Positions 38,913 through 48,981 of a stretch of 64,000 nt of DNA are shown here, piece after piece (positions within the stretch are counted from its first letter, which is position 1; the number at the start of each line of letters is the position of its first letter). The stretch covers positions 186,001 through 250,000 of the forward strand of contig NZ_JMPP01000014.1 in NCBI RefSeq assembly GCF_000735435.1, written 5' to 3'. The DNA is from Klebsiella planticola ATCC 33531. Lineage in GTDB: Bacteria > Pseudomonadota > Gammaproteobacteria > Enterobacterales > Enterobacteriaceae. The position numbers were made by a program, and so were the translations under genes. A model generated the notes under the pieces. The model saw only the letters and a list, made by a program, of their open reading frames with translations, searched no databases and was not told the origin of the DNA.

Positions 38913-40946
38913 TTATCGTTGGCCTGCCCATACCACCATGACTTTGTCATCGGCGTTTTCACGGACGAAACCGTAACCTTGCGGCATAGAGAGCGTGGTT
39001 TGTTTGCCCATCCCGATTGCCGGGTGGCGGGCGCGGAACTGGCCGAGCTTCTGCCAGTGGGTGACGCTGAGCGCGGCTTTACCCTCGACGTCCTGCCAGT
39101 TCATATCCGAACGTGTCCCCTGCAGCGGATCTGAGCCGGTAGGCCCGAACGGCCGCGCGGACTCATCGCCATAGAAGAGCTGTACCGCGCCTGGCGCGAG
39201 CAGCAGCAGTTCTGCCGCGGTGCTGCCGCCTTCGCGGAACAGACGCGTGTCGTGGGATGAGAGATAGCTCAGAACGTTAAACGTCTGCAGTTTATCCGCC
39301 ATCTGCTGCCAGGTCAGGTCAATACTGGAGAGACAGCCTGATGCTTTCGCCGCCTGATCCTGGTAGTCGAAGTTAATCATCGCATCAAAACCGTGGCGGT
39401 AGTAATCGCTCTGCATCACCCCATGGCCCCAGGCTTCACCGGTCATCCAGAACGGCGCGTTATCCAGCGCTTTATCCGGATTGGCCTTTTTCCATTCCGC
39501 CAGCGCCGCAGTGGCCTGGGTTTTCAACTGTTGCCAGGCGGCCTGCTCGACGTGTTTGGCGGTATCGACGCGGAAACCGTCAATGCCGTAATCACGTACC
39601 CACTGACTCAACCAGTGGGTCAGATAATCGCGCGGCGTATAGCCTGGAATCACTTTTGCCGCCGTATCAGGCTTTTGTTGATAGAAATTCGGCAGCCCGG
39701 AAGGGGTGGTCGATTCGGTTTTCAGATCCGGCAGGAAGGCCAGGGACATGGTCAGATCGTCAAAGCCGGGGTTGTCGTAGTCGCCGATATCGGTACGAAT
39801 CCACTTTTTCCCCCACCATTTTTCCCAGCCGGCTTTATCGCTGAAGTTGATGTAGTCGTTGAAGCTGTGCCAGGTCTGGCCCGGGCCGGGTTTCCAGTTG
39901 GTCCAGTGTTCCCCGAGCGTTTTTTTCAACTCGTCGCCCTGCAGATACAGCGAGCCGAATTTGAACTCCTGCATATCGGCGAGGGTGGCATAGCCAGTGT
40001 GGTTCATCACCACATCGAACAGGATGCGGATACCGCGCTTGTGCGCCTCATCGACAAGGCGACGCAAATCCTCCTCGGTACCCATATTGGCATCCAGCTT
40101 TGTCCAGTCCTGGGCGTAGTAGCCGTGATAGGCGTAATGCGGGAAATCGCCCTTGGTTCCGCCGCCGACCCAGCCGTGAATTTGTTCCAGCGGCGAGCTT
40201 ATCCACAGCGCGTTAACGCCTAACTCTTTCAGGTAGTCGAGTTTGCTGGTCAGCCCTTGCAGGTCGCCGCCGTGGAAGGTGCCGATTTCCTGCATACCGT
40301 CTTTGTGCCGCCCATAACTGTTGTCGTTAGCCGGGTTGCCGTTGACGAAACGGTCGGTCAGCACGAAATAGACCGTGGCGTTATGCCAGTTGAAGGGGGC
40401 GTCGGCGGTGGTGTCTGCCCGCTCAAGGAGCAGTAAACCGTTGCTGTTGGGGGCCGGCTGCAGCGTAATTTTCCCGGCGCTGACCGTGGCGACATTGCCG
40501 CTGTAGAAATCACGGACTTTGCTACCCTCGGCAAAGGTCTTGCTGACATCCAGCGTTAGCGGCTTACCATCCCATTTTGGACACTGACGCAGCTGCGGCG
40601 CGGAAGCTGTCGCCGCCTCTTTTTCCTCCAGAGAAAGCATCAGCGTCGGCGTACCGGAGCGGGTATCCACTTCAAGCGTGTAGCGACCTTCGCGGAAGAC
40701 CCGCCATTGTGCCGGGGTGCCGCGGCAGGGTTCCATGGACAGCATCTGGTTGAGTTTGATGGCTCCGACGGGCTGCCAGCACTGTTGGTCAAAATTAATT
40801 TGTAGCGGACGTGTACCCTTCGCCACCTCGTTTTGACTGATAAACCTGCCGGTGCCCTCTTCGGTAAAGGCCGGGAAATCGGCGGTGGTCCAGGCGGCGA
40901 AGGCCATTCCTGGCAACAAGAGCGACGCGAGCGCAGCGAGTTTCAT
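38913..40946 (-). CDS. malS: Periplasmic alpha-amylase MalS
   Basis: 677 residues (E. coli 676). A signal peptide (MKLAALASLLLPGMAFA) directs it to the periplasm, where it cuts long maltodextrins. An N-terminal accessory domain with paired cysteines precedes the GH13 barrel. Catalytic residues: nucleophile Asp in GFRVDTAKH, acid Glu in MTGEAWGHG, third Asp in YLSSHDTRLF. MalT-type boxes lie upstream. It diverges from bax. Confidence 0.97.
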   Translation of the reverse strand: MKLAALASLLLPGMAFAAWTTADFPAFTEEGTGRFISQNEVAKGTRPLQINFDQQCWQPVGAIKLNQMLSMEPCRGTPAQWRVFREGRYTLEVDTRSGTPTLMLSLEEKEAATASAPQLRQCPKWDGKPLTLDVSKTFAEGSKVRDFYSGNVATVSAGKITLQPAPNSNGLLLLERADTTADAPFNWHNATVYFVLTDRFVNGNPANDNSYGRHKDGMQEIGTFHGGDLQGLTSKLDYLKELGVNALWISSPLEQIHGWVGGGTKGDFPHYAYHGYYAQDWTKLDANMGTEEDLRRLVDEAHKRGIRILFDVVMNHTGYATLADMQEFKFGSLYLQGDELKKTLGEHWTNWKPGPGQTWHSFNDYINFSDKAGWEKWWGKKWIRTDIGDYDNPGFDDLTMSLAFLPDLKTESTTPSGLPNFYQQKPDTAAKVIPGYTPRDYLTHWLSQWVRDYGIDGFRVDTAKHVEQAAWQQLKTQATAALAEWKKANPDKALDNAPFWMTGEAWGHGVMQSDYYRHGFDAMINFDYQDQAAKASGCLSSIDLTWQQMADKLQTFNVLSYLSSHDTRLFREGGSTAAELLLLAPGAVQLFYGDESARPFGPTGSDPLQGTRSDMNWQDVEGKAALSVTHWQKLGQFRARHPAIGMGKQTTLSMPQGYGFVRENADDKVMVVWAGQR

Positions 40947-41002
40947 TCTGGAGTCCTGTGAGCGGTTTTTTGTTCAGTTTGCCCGGCAAACCGGATAATG
41001 AA

Positions 41003-41046
41003 CTCATCCCACCTGCGCTTTTGCAGGGATGACAAAAAGGGGTGAG
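41003..41046. promoter_or_regulatory. Candidate MalT boxes upstream of malS
   Basis: Three sequences resemble the MalT core GGATGA or GGAGGA: GGGATGAG on the minus strand (41003-41010), GGGATGAC on the plus strand (about 41026-41033) and GGGGTGAG on the plus strand (41039-41046, one mismatch). They lie 57-100 bp before the malS ATG. The rest of 40947-41261 shows no gene; it must also hold the bax promoter. Confidence 0.5.
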
Positions 41047-41261
41047 TGACAGAGGTCAAAAAACAGGCAAAAAATGAGACGGCGCTAGCATTTTCGCCCC
41101 CTGATGACGGCGCGGAAACCGATTTCAGATGACAGCTTTTAGGAATTGGACTATTTCTGTTAGTGCTCTCACTGGGTATTTTTGATACTATTCGCGACTC
41201 AATTAACGTTTTTTTGCGTAAAACAAGGTGTTGGAATGATTAAATCCGACCAGGAGACCTA

Positions 41262-42080
41262 ATGATATCGATTCCCATGCGACGATATGGGGCTGCGATA
41301 CTCATGTTACTTACCTGCATATTTTCAGGTAGTGTGTTGGCAACAACCCACACAGCAACAACGAGTCATAAAGCCTCACAAGTAAAGAAAAGTAGTCAAG
41401 TTAAGGTAAGCAGTAAACAAGAGTATTCTCGCAATAGTGTAAAGAGTAGTTCACTTCCTGATTTGCGAAAATACCCTTCCGGAACCCCAAGGAAAAAAGC
41501 GTTTCTCCGGACAGTAATGCCTTATATTACTAAACAAAATCAGGTGATTACCGCCGATCGTAACTGGCTTGTTGCCAAGCAATACGATTCGCGCTGGTCA
41601 CCGACAGAGCGCTCGCGCCTGAAGGATATTACTGCACGCTATAAAGTGAAATGGTCTGGCAACACCCGCCATATTCCATGGAACACGCTGATGGAGCGCG
41701 TCGACATCATTCCGAACAGCATGGTGGCGACCATGGCAGCGGCGGAAAGCGGCTGGGGTACGTCCAAACTGGCGCGCATGAACAACAATCTGTTTGGTAT
41801 GAAATGCGGCGGCGGAAACTGCCGCGGTGCGATGAAAGGCTACTCCCAGTTTGATTCCGTGGAGGAGTCTGTACAGGCTTACGTGACGAACCTGAACACC
41901 CATCCGGCATACAAGTCCTTCCGTAAATCCCGCGCGCAGCTGCGTAAAACGGATCAGGAAGTGACAGCCAGCACCATGATTCATAAGCTGAAGGGTTATT
42001 CGACGAAAGGGTCGAGCTACAACAACTATCTCTTCGCGATGTATCAGGACAACCAGCGGCTGATTGCTGCCCATATGTAA
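41262..42080 (+). CDS. bax: Bax, glucosaminidase-domain protein
   Basis: 272 residues (E. coli 274). A signal sequence of about 27 residues ends near VLATT, then a Ser/Lys/Thr-rich linker (to about residue 65). The C-terminal domain is GH73/FlgJ-like, with the catalytic-type glutamate in TMAAAESGWGTSK and the MNNNLFGMKC and GYSQFDSVEESVQAYV motifs. It is predicted to act on peptidoglycan in the periplasm; the biological role is unknown. AGGAG precedes the ATG. Confidence 0.92.
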   Translation: MISIPMRRYGAAILMLLTCIFSGSVLATTHTATTSHKASQVKKSSQVKVSSKQEYSRNSVKSSSLPDLRKYPSGTPRKKAFLRTVMPYITKQNQVITADRNWLVAKQYDSRWSPTERSRLKDITARYKVKWSGNTRHIPWNTLMERVDIIPNSMVATMAAAESGWGTSKLARMNNNLFGMKCGGGNCRGAMKGYSQFDSVEESVQAYVTNLNTHPAYKSFRKSRAQLRKTDQEVTASTMIHKLKGYSTKGSSYNNYLFAMYQDNQRLIAAHM

Positions 42081-42085
42081 TAGCG

Positions 42086-42120
42086 AATGCCCGGAGCGTA
42101 AGCCCCGGGCATTTTTCTTT
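42086..42120 (+). terminator. Terminator of bax
   Basis: The 9-bp stem AATGCCCGG/CCGGGCATT is followed by TTTCTTTT and serves bax. It lies just beyond the 3' end of convergent xylR and may act for both. Confidence 0.85.
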
Positions 42121-42135
42121 TCGATCTCACTGGCT

Positions 42136-43314
42136 CTACATCATCACTTCACTGTGCCGATCCCGGTACTCCTTCGGCGTCACGTCGTACTCTTTCTTAA
42201 ATACCGAATAGAAATATTGCAGCGATGGATAGCCGCACATTTGCGAAATTTCATTAATCGACAGCGTGGTGGAGACCAGCAGGCTGCGGGCCTTTTCGAG
42301 TTTCTCGCGGTGAATGATGGAGTGAATGGTGTCGCCGACCTCCTCCTTGAAACGCTTCTCGAGGTTAGAGCGGGAGATGCCGACGGCATCCAGCACCTGT
42401 TCGACCTTGATGCCCTTGCAGGCGTTATTGCGGATATAGTGCATCGCCTGAATCACCGACGGGTCGGTGAGCGAGCGATAGTCCGTGGAGCGCCGTTCAA
42501 CGACGCGCATCGGCGGCACCAGCCGGCGCTGCAGCGGCAGCGGCTCTTTATCCAGCAGTCGATGCAGCAGCTTGGCCGCCTGGTAACCCATCTGCCGGGT
42601 CCCCTGCGCGACGGAGGAGAGCGCGACGCGTGACAGGTAGCGGGTCAGCTCTTCATTATCAATACCGATGACGCACAGCTTTTCCGGCACCGGGATATGC
42701 AGCAGCTCGCAGGCCTGAAGCACGTGACGGGCGCGGGCATCGGTCACGGCGATAATTCCGGTTTGCGGAGGGAGCGTTTGCAGCCAGTCCGCGAGGCGGT
42801 TCTGCGCGTGTTGCCAGTTTTCCGGTGCGGTCTCAAGTCCCTGATAAACCACGCCGCGATATTTCTCCTTCGCGACCAGCTGGCAAAACGCGTGTTCGCG
42901 CTCGACAGCCCAGCGTTTTCCGCTGGAGGTGGGTAGCCCGTAAAAGGCGAAGCGCTGGACGCCTTTTTCTTTCAGATGCAGGAAGGCGCTTTCGACCAGC
43001 GCGGCGTTATCCGTCGCAATATAGTGCACCGGGGGATAGCATTCGGGGCGATGGTAGGAGCCGCCGACGCCGACAATCGGGACCTCGACGTCGGCCAGCA
43101 GTCTTTCGATTTCCGGGTCGTCATAATCAGCAATCACGCCGTCGCCCAGCCACTCCCTGATATTCTCAATACGCGCCCGAAAATCCTCTTCAATGAAGAT
43201 ATCCCATTCCTGTTGCGATGCCTGTAAATATTCTCCTACCCCCTCGACCACCTGCCGGTCGTAGGCTTTGTTGGCATTGAATAGCAGCGTAATACGGTGG
43301 CGCTTTGCAAACAT
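42136..43314 (-). CDS. xylR: Xylose operon regulator XylR
   Basis: 392 residues, the E. coli length. Residues 1-270 form a LacI/periplasmic-binding-type xylose domain (RITLLFNANKAYDRQVVEGVG, GVGGSYH); the C-terminal 100 residues are an AraC-type pair of HTHs (ISRSNLEKRFKEEVG, LSINEISQMCGYPSLQYFYS). With xylose it activates xylFGH and xylAB. The start at 43314 matches E. coli. It sits 125 bp after the xylH stop and may have its own weak promoter. Confidence 0.97.
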   Translation of the reverse strand: MFAKRHRITLLFNANKAYDRQVVEGVGEYLQASQQEWDIFIEEDFRARIENIREWLGDGVIADYDDPEIERLLADVEVPIVGVGGSYHRPECYPPVHYIATDNAALVESAFLHLKEKGVQRFAFYGLPTSSGKRWAVEREHAFCQLVAKEKYRGVVYQGLETAPENWQHAQNRLADWLQTLPPQTGIIAVTDARARHVLQACELLHIPVPEKLCVIGIDNEELTRYLSRVALSSVAQGTRQMGYQAAKLLHRLLDKEPLPLQRRLVPPMRVVERRSTDYRSLTDPSVIQAMHYIRNNACKGIKVEQVLDAVGISRSNLEKRFKEEVGDTIHSIIHREKLEKARSLLVSTTLSINEISQMCGYPSLQYFYSVFKKEYDVTPKEYRDRHSEVMM

Positions 43315-43439
43315 AGTCTCTTTTCCTGGTCTCTCTTTCTGGCCATACAATACCGGCCAATGCCCGAATAATGACAAGCGTCTTATGCGTAAATCTGGTG
43401 GTAGCGCATAGAATTCGGGCATTCTTCCCTTTAGCTGGC

Positions 43440-44621
43440 TTATGTTCTGCGCTTCGTCGCCGAATCCATCCATACTGCCAGCAGTAAAATGGCGCCTTTG
43501 ACGATGTACTGCCAGAAGGTGGCGACGTCCATCATGCTCATACCATTATCCAGCGCCGACATGATAAATGCCCCCATGACGGCTCCGGCGACGCTACCTA
43601 CCCCGCCGGCGAGGCTGGTGCCGCCGATGACGCAGGCGGCGATAGCATCCAGCTCGGCAATGTTACCGGCTGAAGGCGAACCGGCGCCCAGACGCGAGCT
43701 GAGGATCAGACCGGCGATGGCCACCATCAGACCGTTGATGGCGAAAACGGCCAGCTTGGTGCGTTCAACGCTAATCCCGGACAGGCGTGCCGCTTCCAGG
43801 TTACCGCCAATGGCATAAATTCGCCGGCCAAAGGCTGTTCGGGTGGCCATAAACATTCCCGCCAGCAGCAGAGCTGCCAGGATGAGAACCGGCGTGGGGA
43901 CGCCGCGATAATCGTTTAATAGCCAGATGGCGCCGAGCACGATAACCGCAGTAATGCTCTGGCGTGCCACCATCGAGGTTGGCGCGGGTGTGGTTAATCC
44001 CAGGGATTGACGACGCAGGCGACCGCGCCATTGCCAGACAATAAAGGCCGCCATGCCGATGACGCCGATGCCGAAACCGAGGCCGTCAGGCAGATAGCTT
44101 TGTCCAATTTGCGACATGGCCGGGCTGGTGGGAGAGACGGTGGTGCCGTTGGTAATACCGATCAGAATGCCGCGGAACGCCAGCATCCCGGCGAGGGTGA
44201 CGATAAACGACGGGACTTTGCGGTAGGCGACCCACCAGCCGTTCCAGGCGCCGAGTACCAGCCCCATCACCAGCGTGACCGCAATGGTCAACGGCAGCGG
44301 CCAGCCGAGCCAGACGTCAAAAATCGCCGCCGCGCCGCCGAGCAGCCCCATCATCGAGCCCACGGAGAGATCGATCTCGGCGGAAATAATGACGAAAACC
44401 ATCCCGACCGCCAGGATGCCGGTAATCGCCGTCTGCCGCAGCAGGTTAGAAATGTTTCGCGCGCTTAAATAGGCTCCTTCGGTGGCCCAGGTGAAGAACA
44501 GCATAATCACCACAATCGCGGCGATCATCACGAAAACCTGTAGGTTCAGCCCTTTGAATCCAGACACACCGGCAGGGGCGGGCGGGATGATTTTTATCTC
44601 AGACGACGTGTTTTTCGACAT
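43440..44621 (-). CDS. xylH: D-xylose ABC transporter permease
   Basis: 393 residues, the E. coli length, with about 10 membrane helices of the ribose/xylose BPD_transp_2 family. Conserved segments are [20 protein letters not shown] and [19 protein letters not shown], the latter contacting the ATPase. Its start overlaps the xylG end by 23 bp, so the two are translationally coupled. Confidence 0.97.
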   Translation of the reverse strand: MSKNTSSEIKIIPPAPAGVSGFKGLNLQVFVMIAAIVVIMLFFTWATEGAYLSARNISNLLRQTAITGILAVGMVFVIISAEIDLSVGSMMGLLGGAAAIFDVWLGWPLPLTIAVTLVMGLVLGAWNGWWVAYRKVPSFIVTLAGMLAFRGILIGITNGTTVSPTSPAMSQIGQSYLPDGLGFGIGVIGMAAFIVWQWRGRLRRQSLGLTTPAPTSMVARQSITAVIVLGAIWLLNDYRGVPTPVLILAALLLAGMFMATRTAFGRRIYAIGGNLEAARLSGISVERTKLAVFAINGLMVAIAGLILSSRLGAGSPSAGNIAELDAIAACVIGGTSLAGGVGSVAGAVMGAFIMSALDNGMSMMDVATFWQYIVKGAILLLAVWMDSATKRRT

Positions 44622-46140
44622 GGTGTTCGCTCCTCAACGCGGCTTCCATCACCTGTTCCTGGGTCAGATGATGATTGACTAAATTGGCTTTCAGCTTGCC
44701 TTCATGCATCACCAGCACCCGATCGCTTAACCCGAGAACTTCCGGCAGTTCTGATGAGATGACGATGACGGCGATCCCCTGCTGCACCAGCTGATTAATC
44801 AATTTGTAGATTTCGTATTTCGCGCCGATATCGATGCCGCGAGTGGGTTCATCGAGAATCAGGATGCGCGGATTCAGCAACAGACAGCGGGCCAGAATCG
44901 CTTTCTGCTGATTGCCGCCGCTCAGGCGGCCAATGGCCAGCTCAGGCGATGACGTTTTGATTTTCAGCCGCTGGATGGATTGCTGGATGCAGTGCTGCTC
45001 CCCGGCGTCATCCAGGCTGCTTAGCCGGCCGGTAAACTGACTTAACGCCGCCAGAGTGATGTTCTTACCCACCGCCATTACCGGCACGATCCCGTCTTTT
45101 TTGCGGTCCTCAGGGACCATGGCAATACCGTGGGCGATAGCCTGCTGGCAGTGGTGGATAGCCACCGGTTGACCGTCAATGAACACTTTCCCTTCCCAGC
45201 GCCCCGGCCAGACACCAAACAGGCACTGGACGGCCTCGGTACGCCCGGCGCCGACCAGCCCGGCAATGCCGAGGATTTCACCGCGATGCAATGAAAAAGA
45301 GATATCGTTGACCCGCTTAATGTGCCGGTTGACCGGATGCCAGGCGGTTAAATGCTCGACGCGTAGAATTTCATCGCCGCAGTCGTGCGGCTCGTTCGGG
45401 TAAAGGGCGGTGAGTTCGCGGCCAACCATCATGGTTATCACATCATCTTCATTCATGCCGCTGGCGTCGCGGGTGCCGATATGCTGGCCGTCGCGAATGA
45501 CGCAAATGGTGTCAGAGATGGCTTTCACCTCATTCAATTTGTGGGAAATATAAATACAGGCGATACCGTGGGCCTGCAGATCGCGAATGATATCCAGCAG
45601 AATGGCCGTTTCTTGCTCGGTTAATGAGGCGGTGGGTTCATCAAGTATTAATAAACGCACCTGCTTATTGAGCGCTTTGGCAATTTCAACCAGCTGTTGC
45701 TGCCCAAGGCCGAGATCGCCGACGCGGGTATCGGGTGAAATGGTCAAATTCACCTGCGCCAGCAGCTTCTGGCAGCGCAGAGTCATGGTTTCATAATCAA
45801 GGAGACCATAGCGGGAGATTTCCGCACCAAGAAAAATATTCTCCAGAACGCTCAGGTGTTTAACCAGCGCGAGCTCCTGGTGAATAATAGCGATACCCTT
45901 GCGTTCGGTGTCGCGAATATGATTGGGCTTAAGCGTTTCACCGGCGAAAATAATCTCACCGTCATAGCTACCGTGCGGATAAATTCCGCACAGGACTTTC
46001 ATGAGCGTGGATTTACCAGAACCATTTTCGCCGCAAAGTGAGACCACTTCCCCGGCGTTAAGTCGCAGGCTGATATTATCTACCGCCTTCACGGTTCCGA
46101 AGGTTTTGGTGATATTTTTCATTTCTAGTAACCAGGACAT
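44599..46140 (-). CDS. xylG: D-xylose ABC transporter ATP-binding protein
   Basis: 513 residues, with two tandem ABC domains of the sugar (CUT2) type. The first domain has Walker [10 protein letters not shown] (about 38-46), signature [15 protein letters not shown] and Walker B LLILDEPT; the second has a degenerate Walker A (GLVGAGRTE) and signature LSGGNQQKA. It powers XylFGH uptake. A strong hairpin separates it from xylF. Confidence 0.97.
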   Translation of the reverse strand: MSWLLEMKNITKTFGTVKAVDNISLRLNAGEVVSLCGENGSGKSTLMKVLCGIYPHGSYDGEIIFAGETLKPNHIRDTERKGIAIIHQELALVKHLSVLENIFLGAEISRYGLLDYETMTLRCQKLLAQVNLTISPDTRVGDLGLGQQQLVEIAKALNKQVRLLILDEPTASLTEQETAILLDIIRDLQAHGIACIYISHKLNEVKAISDTICVIRDGQHIGTRDASGMNEDDVITMMVGRELTALYPNEPHDCGDEILRVEHLTAWHPVNRHIKRVNDISFSLHRGEILGIAGLVGAGRTEAVQCLFGVWPGRWEGKVFIDGQPVAIHHCQQAIAHGIAMVPEDRKKDGIVPVMAVGKNITLAALSQFTGRLSSLDDAGEQHCIQQSIQRLKIKTSSPELAIGRLSGGNQQKAILARCLLLNPRILILDEPTRGIDIGAKYEIYKLINQLVQQGIAVIVISSELPEVLGLSDRVLVMHEGKLKANLVNHHLTQEQVMEAALRSEHHVEKHVV

Positions 46141-46178
46141 AGATGCTCCGCATAAGCGATATCCGGCTGGACGAGAAT

Positions 46179-46199
46179 GACGCCCCGGCGAGGGGCGTC
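46179..46199 (-). other. Intercistronic hairpin between xylF and xylG
   Basis: A perfect 8-bp GC-rich stem GACGCCCC/GGGGCGTC with a 5-nt loop starts 6 bp after the xylF stop, without a T-run. Such hairpins typically protect the upstream binding-protein mRNA from 3' decay and lower expression of the downstream ATPase and permease. Confidence 0.75.
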
Positions 46200-46204
46200 A
46201 GGAG

Positions 46205-47197
46205 TTATAATTCGCTCTTTTTGTGGAAACCGTCTTTGATGACCGTCTGTTCAATATTGTCTTTATTCACTTCGATCGGGGTGAGCAGGCGGGACGGGAC
46301 ATCTTTAAGTCCGTTATTCAACGTGGTATCAGCATGCGGCGCTTTATCATTGCCGAGCTCGACGGCAATTTCCGCGGCGGTAGTGGCAAGGGTGGTAATC
46401 GGCTTATAGACGGTCATGGTCTGCGTGCCGGAAATAATGCGCTTGACGCCAGCAAGGTCGGCATCCTGGCCGGAAATGGCGACTTTCCCCGCCAGACCCT
46501 GCGCGCTTAATGCCTGAATCGCGCCGCCGGCGGTGGCATCGTTAGAAGCGACAACCGCGTCGATTTTGTTATTGTTAGCGGTGAGGGCGTTCTCCATAAT
46601 TTTTAATGCATTTTCCGGCAGCCAGCCGTCAACCCACTGGTCGCCAACGATCTTAATTTTACCTTCGTCAATATAAGGCTTGAGGACTTTCATTTGTCCG
46701 GCACGGAACAGCTTGGCGTTATTATCCACCGGAGAACCCCCCATCAGAAAGTAATTTCCCTGAGGAGTTTTAGCCACCAGACTTTGGGCCTGCATTTCGC
46801 CCACTTTTTCATTATCAAAGGAAATATAGAAATCAATATCTGCGTTGTTGATCATGCGATCATAGGCCAGAACTTTAATGCCTTCCTGTTTGGCTTCTTT
46901 AATCACATTGCTTAAGACCTGACCGTTGTAGGGAATAATAACCAGAACATCAACGCCGCGGTTTATCATATTTTCAATTTGCGACATTTGTGTTTCTTCA
47001 TTACCATTGGCGGACTGAACAAATACTTTGGCACCTAATGATTCGGCTTTGTTGACAAATATATCACGGTCTTTCTGCCAGCGCTCAAGGCGGAGATCGT
47101 CAATGGCCATACCAATCTTAACTTCTTTCGCCATCCCCGCCATACTGGTCAGCAGGAGCGAAGCACAGAGCGTGAGGCAAAGGTTCTTTATCTTCAT
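46205..47197 (-). CDS. xylF: D-xylose-binding periplasmic protein
   Basis: 330 residues (E. coli 330). The signal peptide MKIKNLCLTLCASLLLTSMAG is cleaved near GMAK. The mature protein is a type I periplasmic binding fold; KIGMAIDDLRLERW opens it and VASNDATAGGAIQAL and ISGQDAD supply sugar contacts. It delivers xylose to XylGH. It is the first gene of xylFGH-R and diverges from xylA. Confidence 0.97.
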   Translation of the reverse strand: MKIKNLCLTLCASLLLTSMAGMAKEVKIGMAIDDLRLERWQKDRDIFVNKAESLGAKVFVQSANGNEETQMSQIENMINRGVDVLVIIPYNGQVLSNVIKEAKQEGIKVLAYDRMINNADIDFYISFDNEKVGEMQAQSLVAKTPQGNYFLMGGSPVDNNAKLFRAGQMKVLKPYIDEGKIKIVGDQWVDGWLPENALKIMENALTANNNKIDAVVASNDATAGGAIQALSAQGLAGKVAISGQDADLAGVKRIISGTQTMTVYKPITTLATTAAEIAVELGNDKAPHADTTLNNGLKDVPSRLLTPIEVNKDNIEQTVIKDGFHKKSEL

Positions 47198-47571
47198 AAT
47201 AATCAGCCTTTTTTGTAAAGTGCAGGATAAGACGAACGGGGTAAAGAAACGGCCTGATACGTAGTAGATTCTTAACAGCTAAAGGAAGACTGGCAATTAT
47301 CTGTGCTTATTTTGGGATTACGAAATTTAGTTTGTTTTCTGATTTATGACCGCGATCTGGTTTTTAAAAATAAATAAAATAGCTATATCATTGATATGTC
47401 ATTGAAACGAAGGTGGGGAGGCCGTTGATAATATTCAGTTGTGCGATCTGGCGCACGTTTGTGGATTCTCTCAATCGCGGTGTGAAATAACGTAATTGAG
47501 GAAAGCAAAACATGAATTCTATATTGGCTTATGACTTGTTATCCGCCGCATCCCTGAATATGGAGTTCATT
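47198..47571. promoter_or_regulatory. xylF-xylA divergent control region
   Basis: This 374-bp AT-rich region should hold both xyl promoters, the XylR sites and a CRP site between them, as in E. coli. The clearest element is the perfect inverted repeat GTGCG-N6-CGCAC at 47441-47456, whose arms carry CRP-like GTG/CAC ends. I could not delimit the XylR repeats with confidence. A ribosome site GAGG near 47499 precedes an in-frame upstream ATG at 47512. Confidence 0.55.
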
Positions 47572-48894
47572 ATGCAAACCTATTTCGATCAACTCGATCG
47601 CGTACGTTATGAAGGCCCAAAAACCACCAACCCGCTCGCGTTCCGTCACTATAACCCGGACGAGATGGTGCTGGGCAAGCGCATGGAAGAGCATCTGCGG
47701 TTTGCCGCCTGCTACTGGCACACCTTCTGCTGGAACGGGGCAGATATGTTTGGCGTGGGCTCCTTCAATCGTCCGTGGCAGCAGCCGGGCGACGCGCTGG
47801 AAATGGCGAAACGTAAAGCCGATGTCGCCTTTGAGTTTTTCCATAAGCTGAATGTGCCGTACTACTGCTTCCATGATGTGGATGTCTCTCCGGAAGGGGC
47901 ATCGTTGAAGGAGTATCTGGACAATTTTGCCCGGATGGTTGACGTACTGGCGGCGAAGCAAGAACAGAGCGGCGTGAAGCTGCTGTGGGGGACGGCAAAC
48001 TGCTTTACCAACCCGCGTTACGGCGCAGGGGCGGCGACCAATCCGGATCCGGAGGTTTTCAGCTGGGCGGCGACTCAGGTAGTGACCGCCATGAATGCCA
48101 CACACAAACTGGGCGGGGAAAACTATGTCCTGTGGGGCGGCCGCGAAGGCTACGAAACCCTGCTCAATACCGATCTGCGCCAGGAGCGTGAGCAAATTGG
48201 CCGCTTTATGCAGCTGGTGGTGGAACACAAACATAAAATCGGTTTCCAGGGCACGCTGCTGATTGAGCCAAAACCGCAGGAGCCGACCAAACATCAGTAC
48301 GATTATGACGCCTCTACCGTCTATGGTTTCCTCAAGCAGTTTGGTCTCGAAAAAGAGATCAAACTGAATATCGAAGCGAACCATGCGACCCTGGCCGGAC
48401 ACTCTTTCCACCATGAGATTGCGACCGCCATTGCGCTGGGTCTGTTCGGCTCCGTGGATGCCAACCGCGGCGACCCGCAGTTGGGCTGGGATACCGATCA
48501 GTTCCCGAACAGCGTGGAAGAGAATGCTCTGGTGATGTATGAAATTCTTAAAGCAGGTGGCTTTACCACCGGCGGCCTGAATTTTGATGCCAAAGTTCGT
48601 CGTCAGAGCACCGATAAATACGATCTGTTCTATGGTCATATTGGGGCGATGGATACGATGGCGCTGTCGCTGAAAGTGGCGGCCCGTATGATCGAAGAGG
48701 GCGAGCTGGATAAGCGGGTCGCGAAACGCTATGCCGGCTGGAATGGCGACCTGGGGCAGCAAATCCTGAAAGGGCAGATGACGCTGACGGAGATTGCACA
48801 GTACGCGGCGCAGCATAATCTGGCTCCCCAGCACCAGAGCGGCCATCAGGAGCAGCTGGAAAACCTGGTTAACCATTATCTCTTTGATAAGTAA
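47572..48894 (+). CDS. xylA: Xylose isomerase
   Basis: 440 residues, the E. coli length. A (beta/alpha)8 metalloenzyme that interconverts D-xylose and D-xylulose. Catalytic His in [11 protein letters not shown], metal ligands in [26 protein letters not shown] and [23 protein letters not shown] lies 6 bp before the ATG at 47572, the family start. The frame stays open upstream to an ATG at 47512, which would add 20 residues. Confidence 0.98.
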   Translation: MQTYFDQLDRVRYEGPKTTNPLAFRHYNPDEMVLGKRMEEHLRFAACYWHTFCWNGADMFGVGSFNRPWQQPGDALEMAKRKADVAFEFFHKLNVPYYCFHDVDVSPEGASLKEYLDNFARMVDVLAAKQEQSGVKLLWGTANCFTNPRYGAGAATNPDPEVFSWAATQVVTAMNATHKLGGENYVLWGGREGYETLLNTDLRQEREQIGRFMQLVVEHKHKIGFQGTLLIEPKPQEPTKHQYDYDASTVYGFLKQFGLEKEIKLNIEANHATLAGHSFHHEIATAIALGLFGSVDANRGDPQLGWDTDQFPNSVEENALVMYEILKAGGFTTGGLNFDAKVRRQSTDKYDLFYGHIGAMDTMALSLKVAARMIEEGELDKRVAKRYAGWNGDLGQQILKGQMTLTEIAQYAAQHNLAPQHQSGHQEQLENLVNHYLFDK

Positions 48895-48900
48895 TAAGGC

Positions 48901-48963
48901 TACCCGGCGCCGCCGGGTATGAGTGAGAGCACGCTTTCTTGCGCCACGGTTAGCCGTGGCGCA
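48901..48963 (+). other. Two intercistronic hairpins between xylA and xylB
   Basis: TACCCGGC-GCC-GCCGGGTA (48901-48919) and TGCGCCACGG-TTAG-CCGTGGCGCA (48940-48963) are both perfect stems, of 8 and 10 bp. They lie just before the xylB ribosome site AAGGAGAG and have no T-run, so they probably tune the xylA:xylB ratio through RNA stability or partial termination. Confidence 0.75.
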
Positions 48964-48981
48964 CTGTTAAGGAGAGACCGT

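Noticed and set aside
47539-48876. 445-codon open frame on the minus strand
   Set aside because: Antisense shadow of xylA with no family resemblance.
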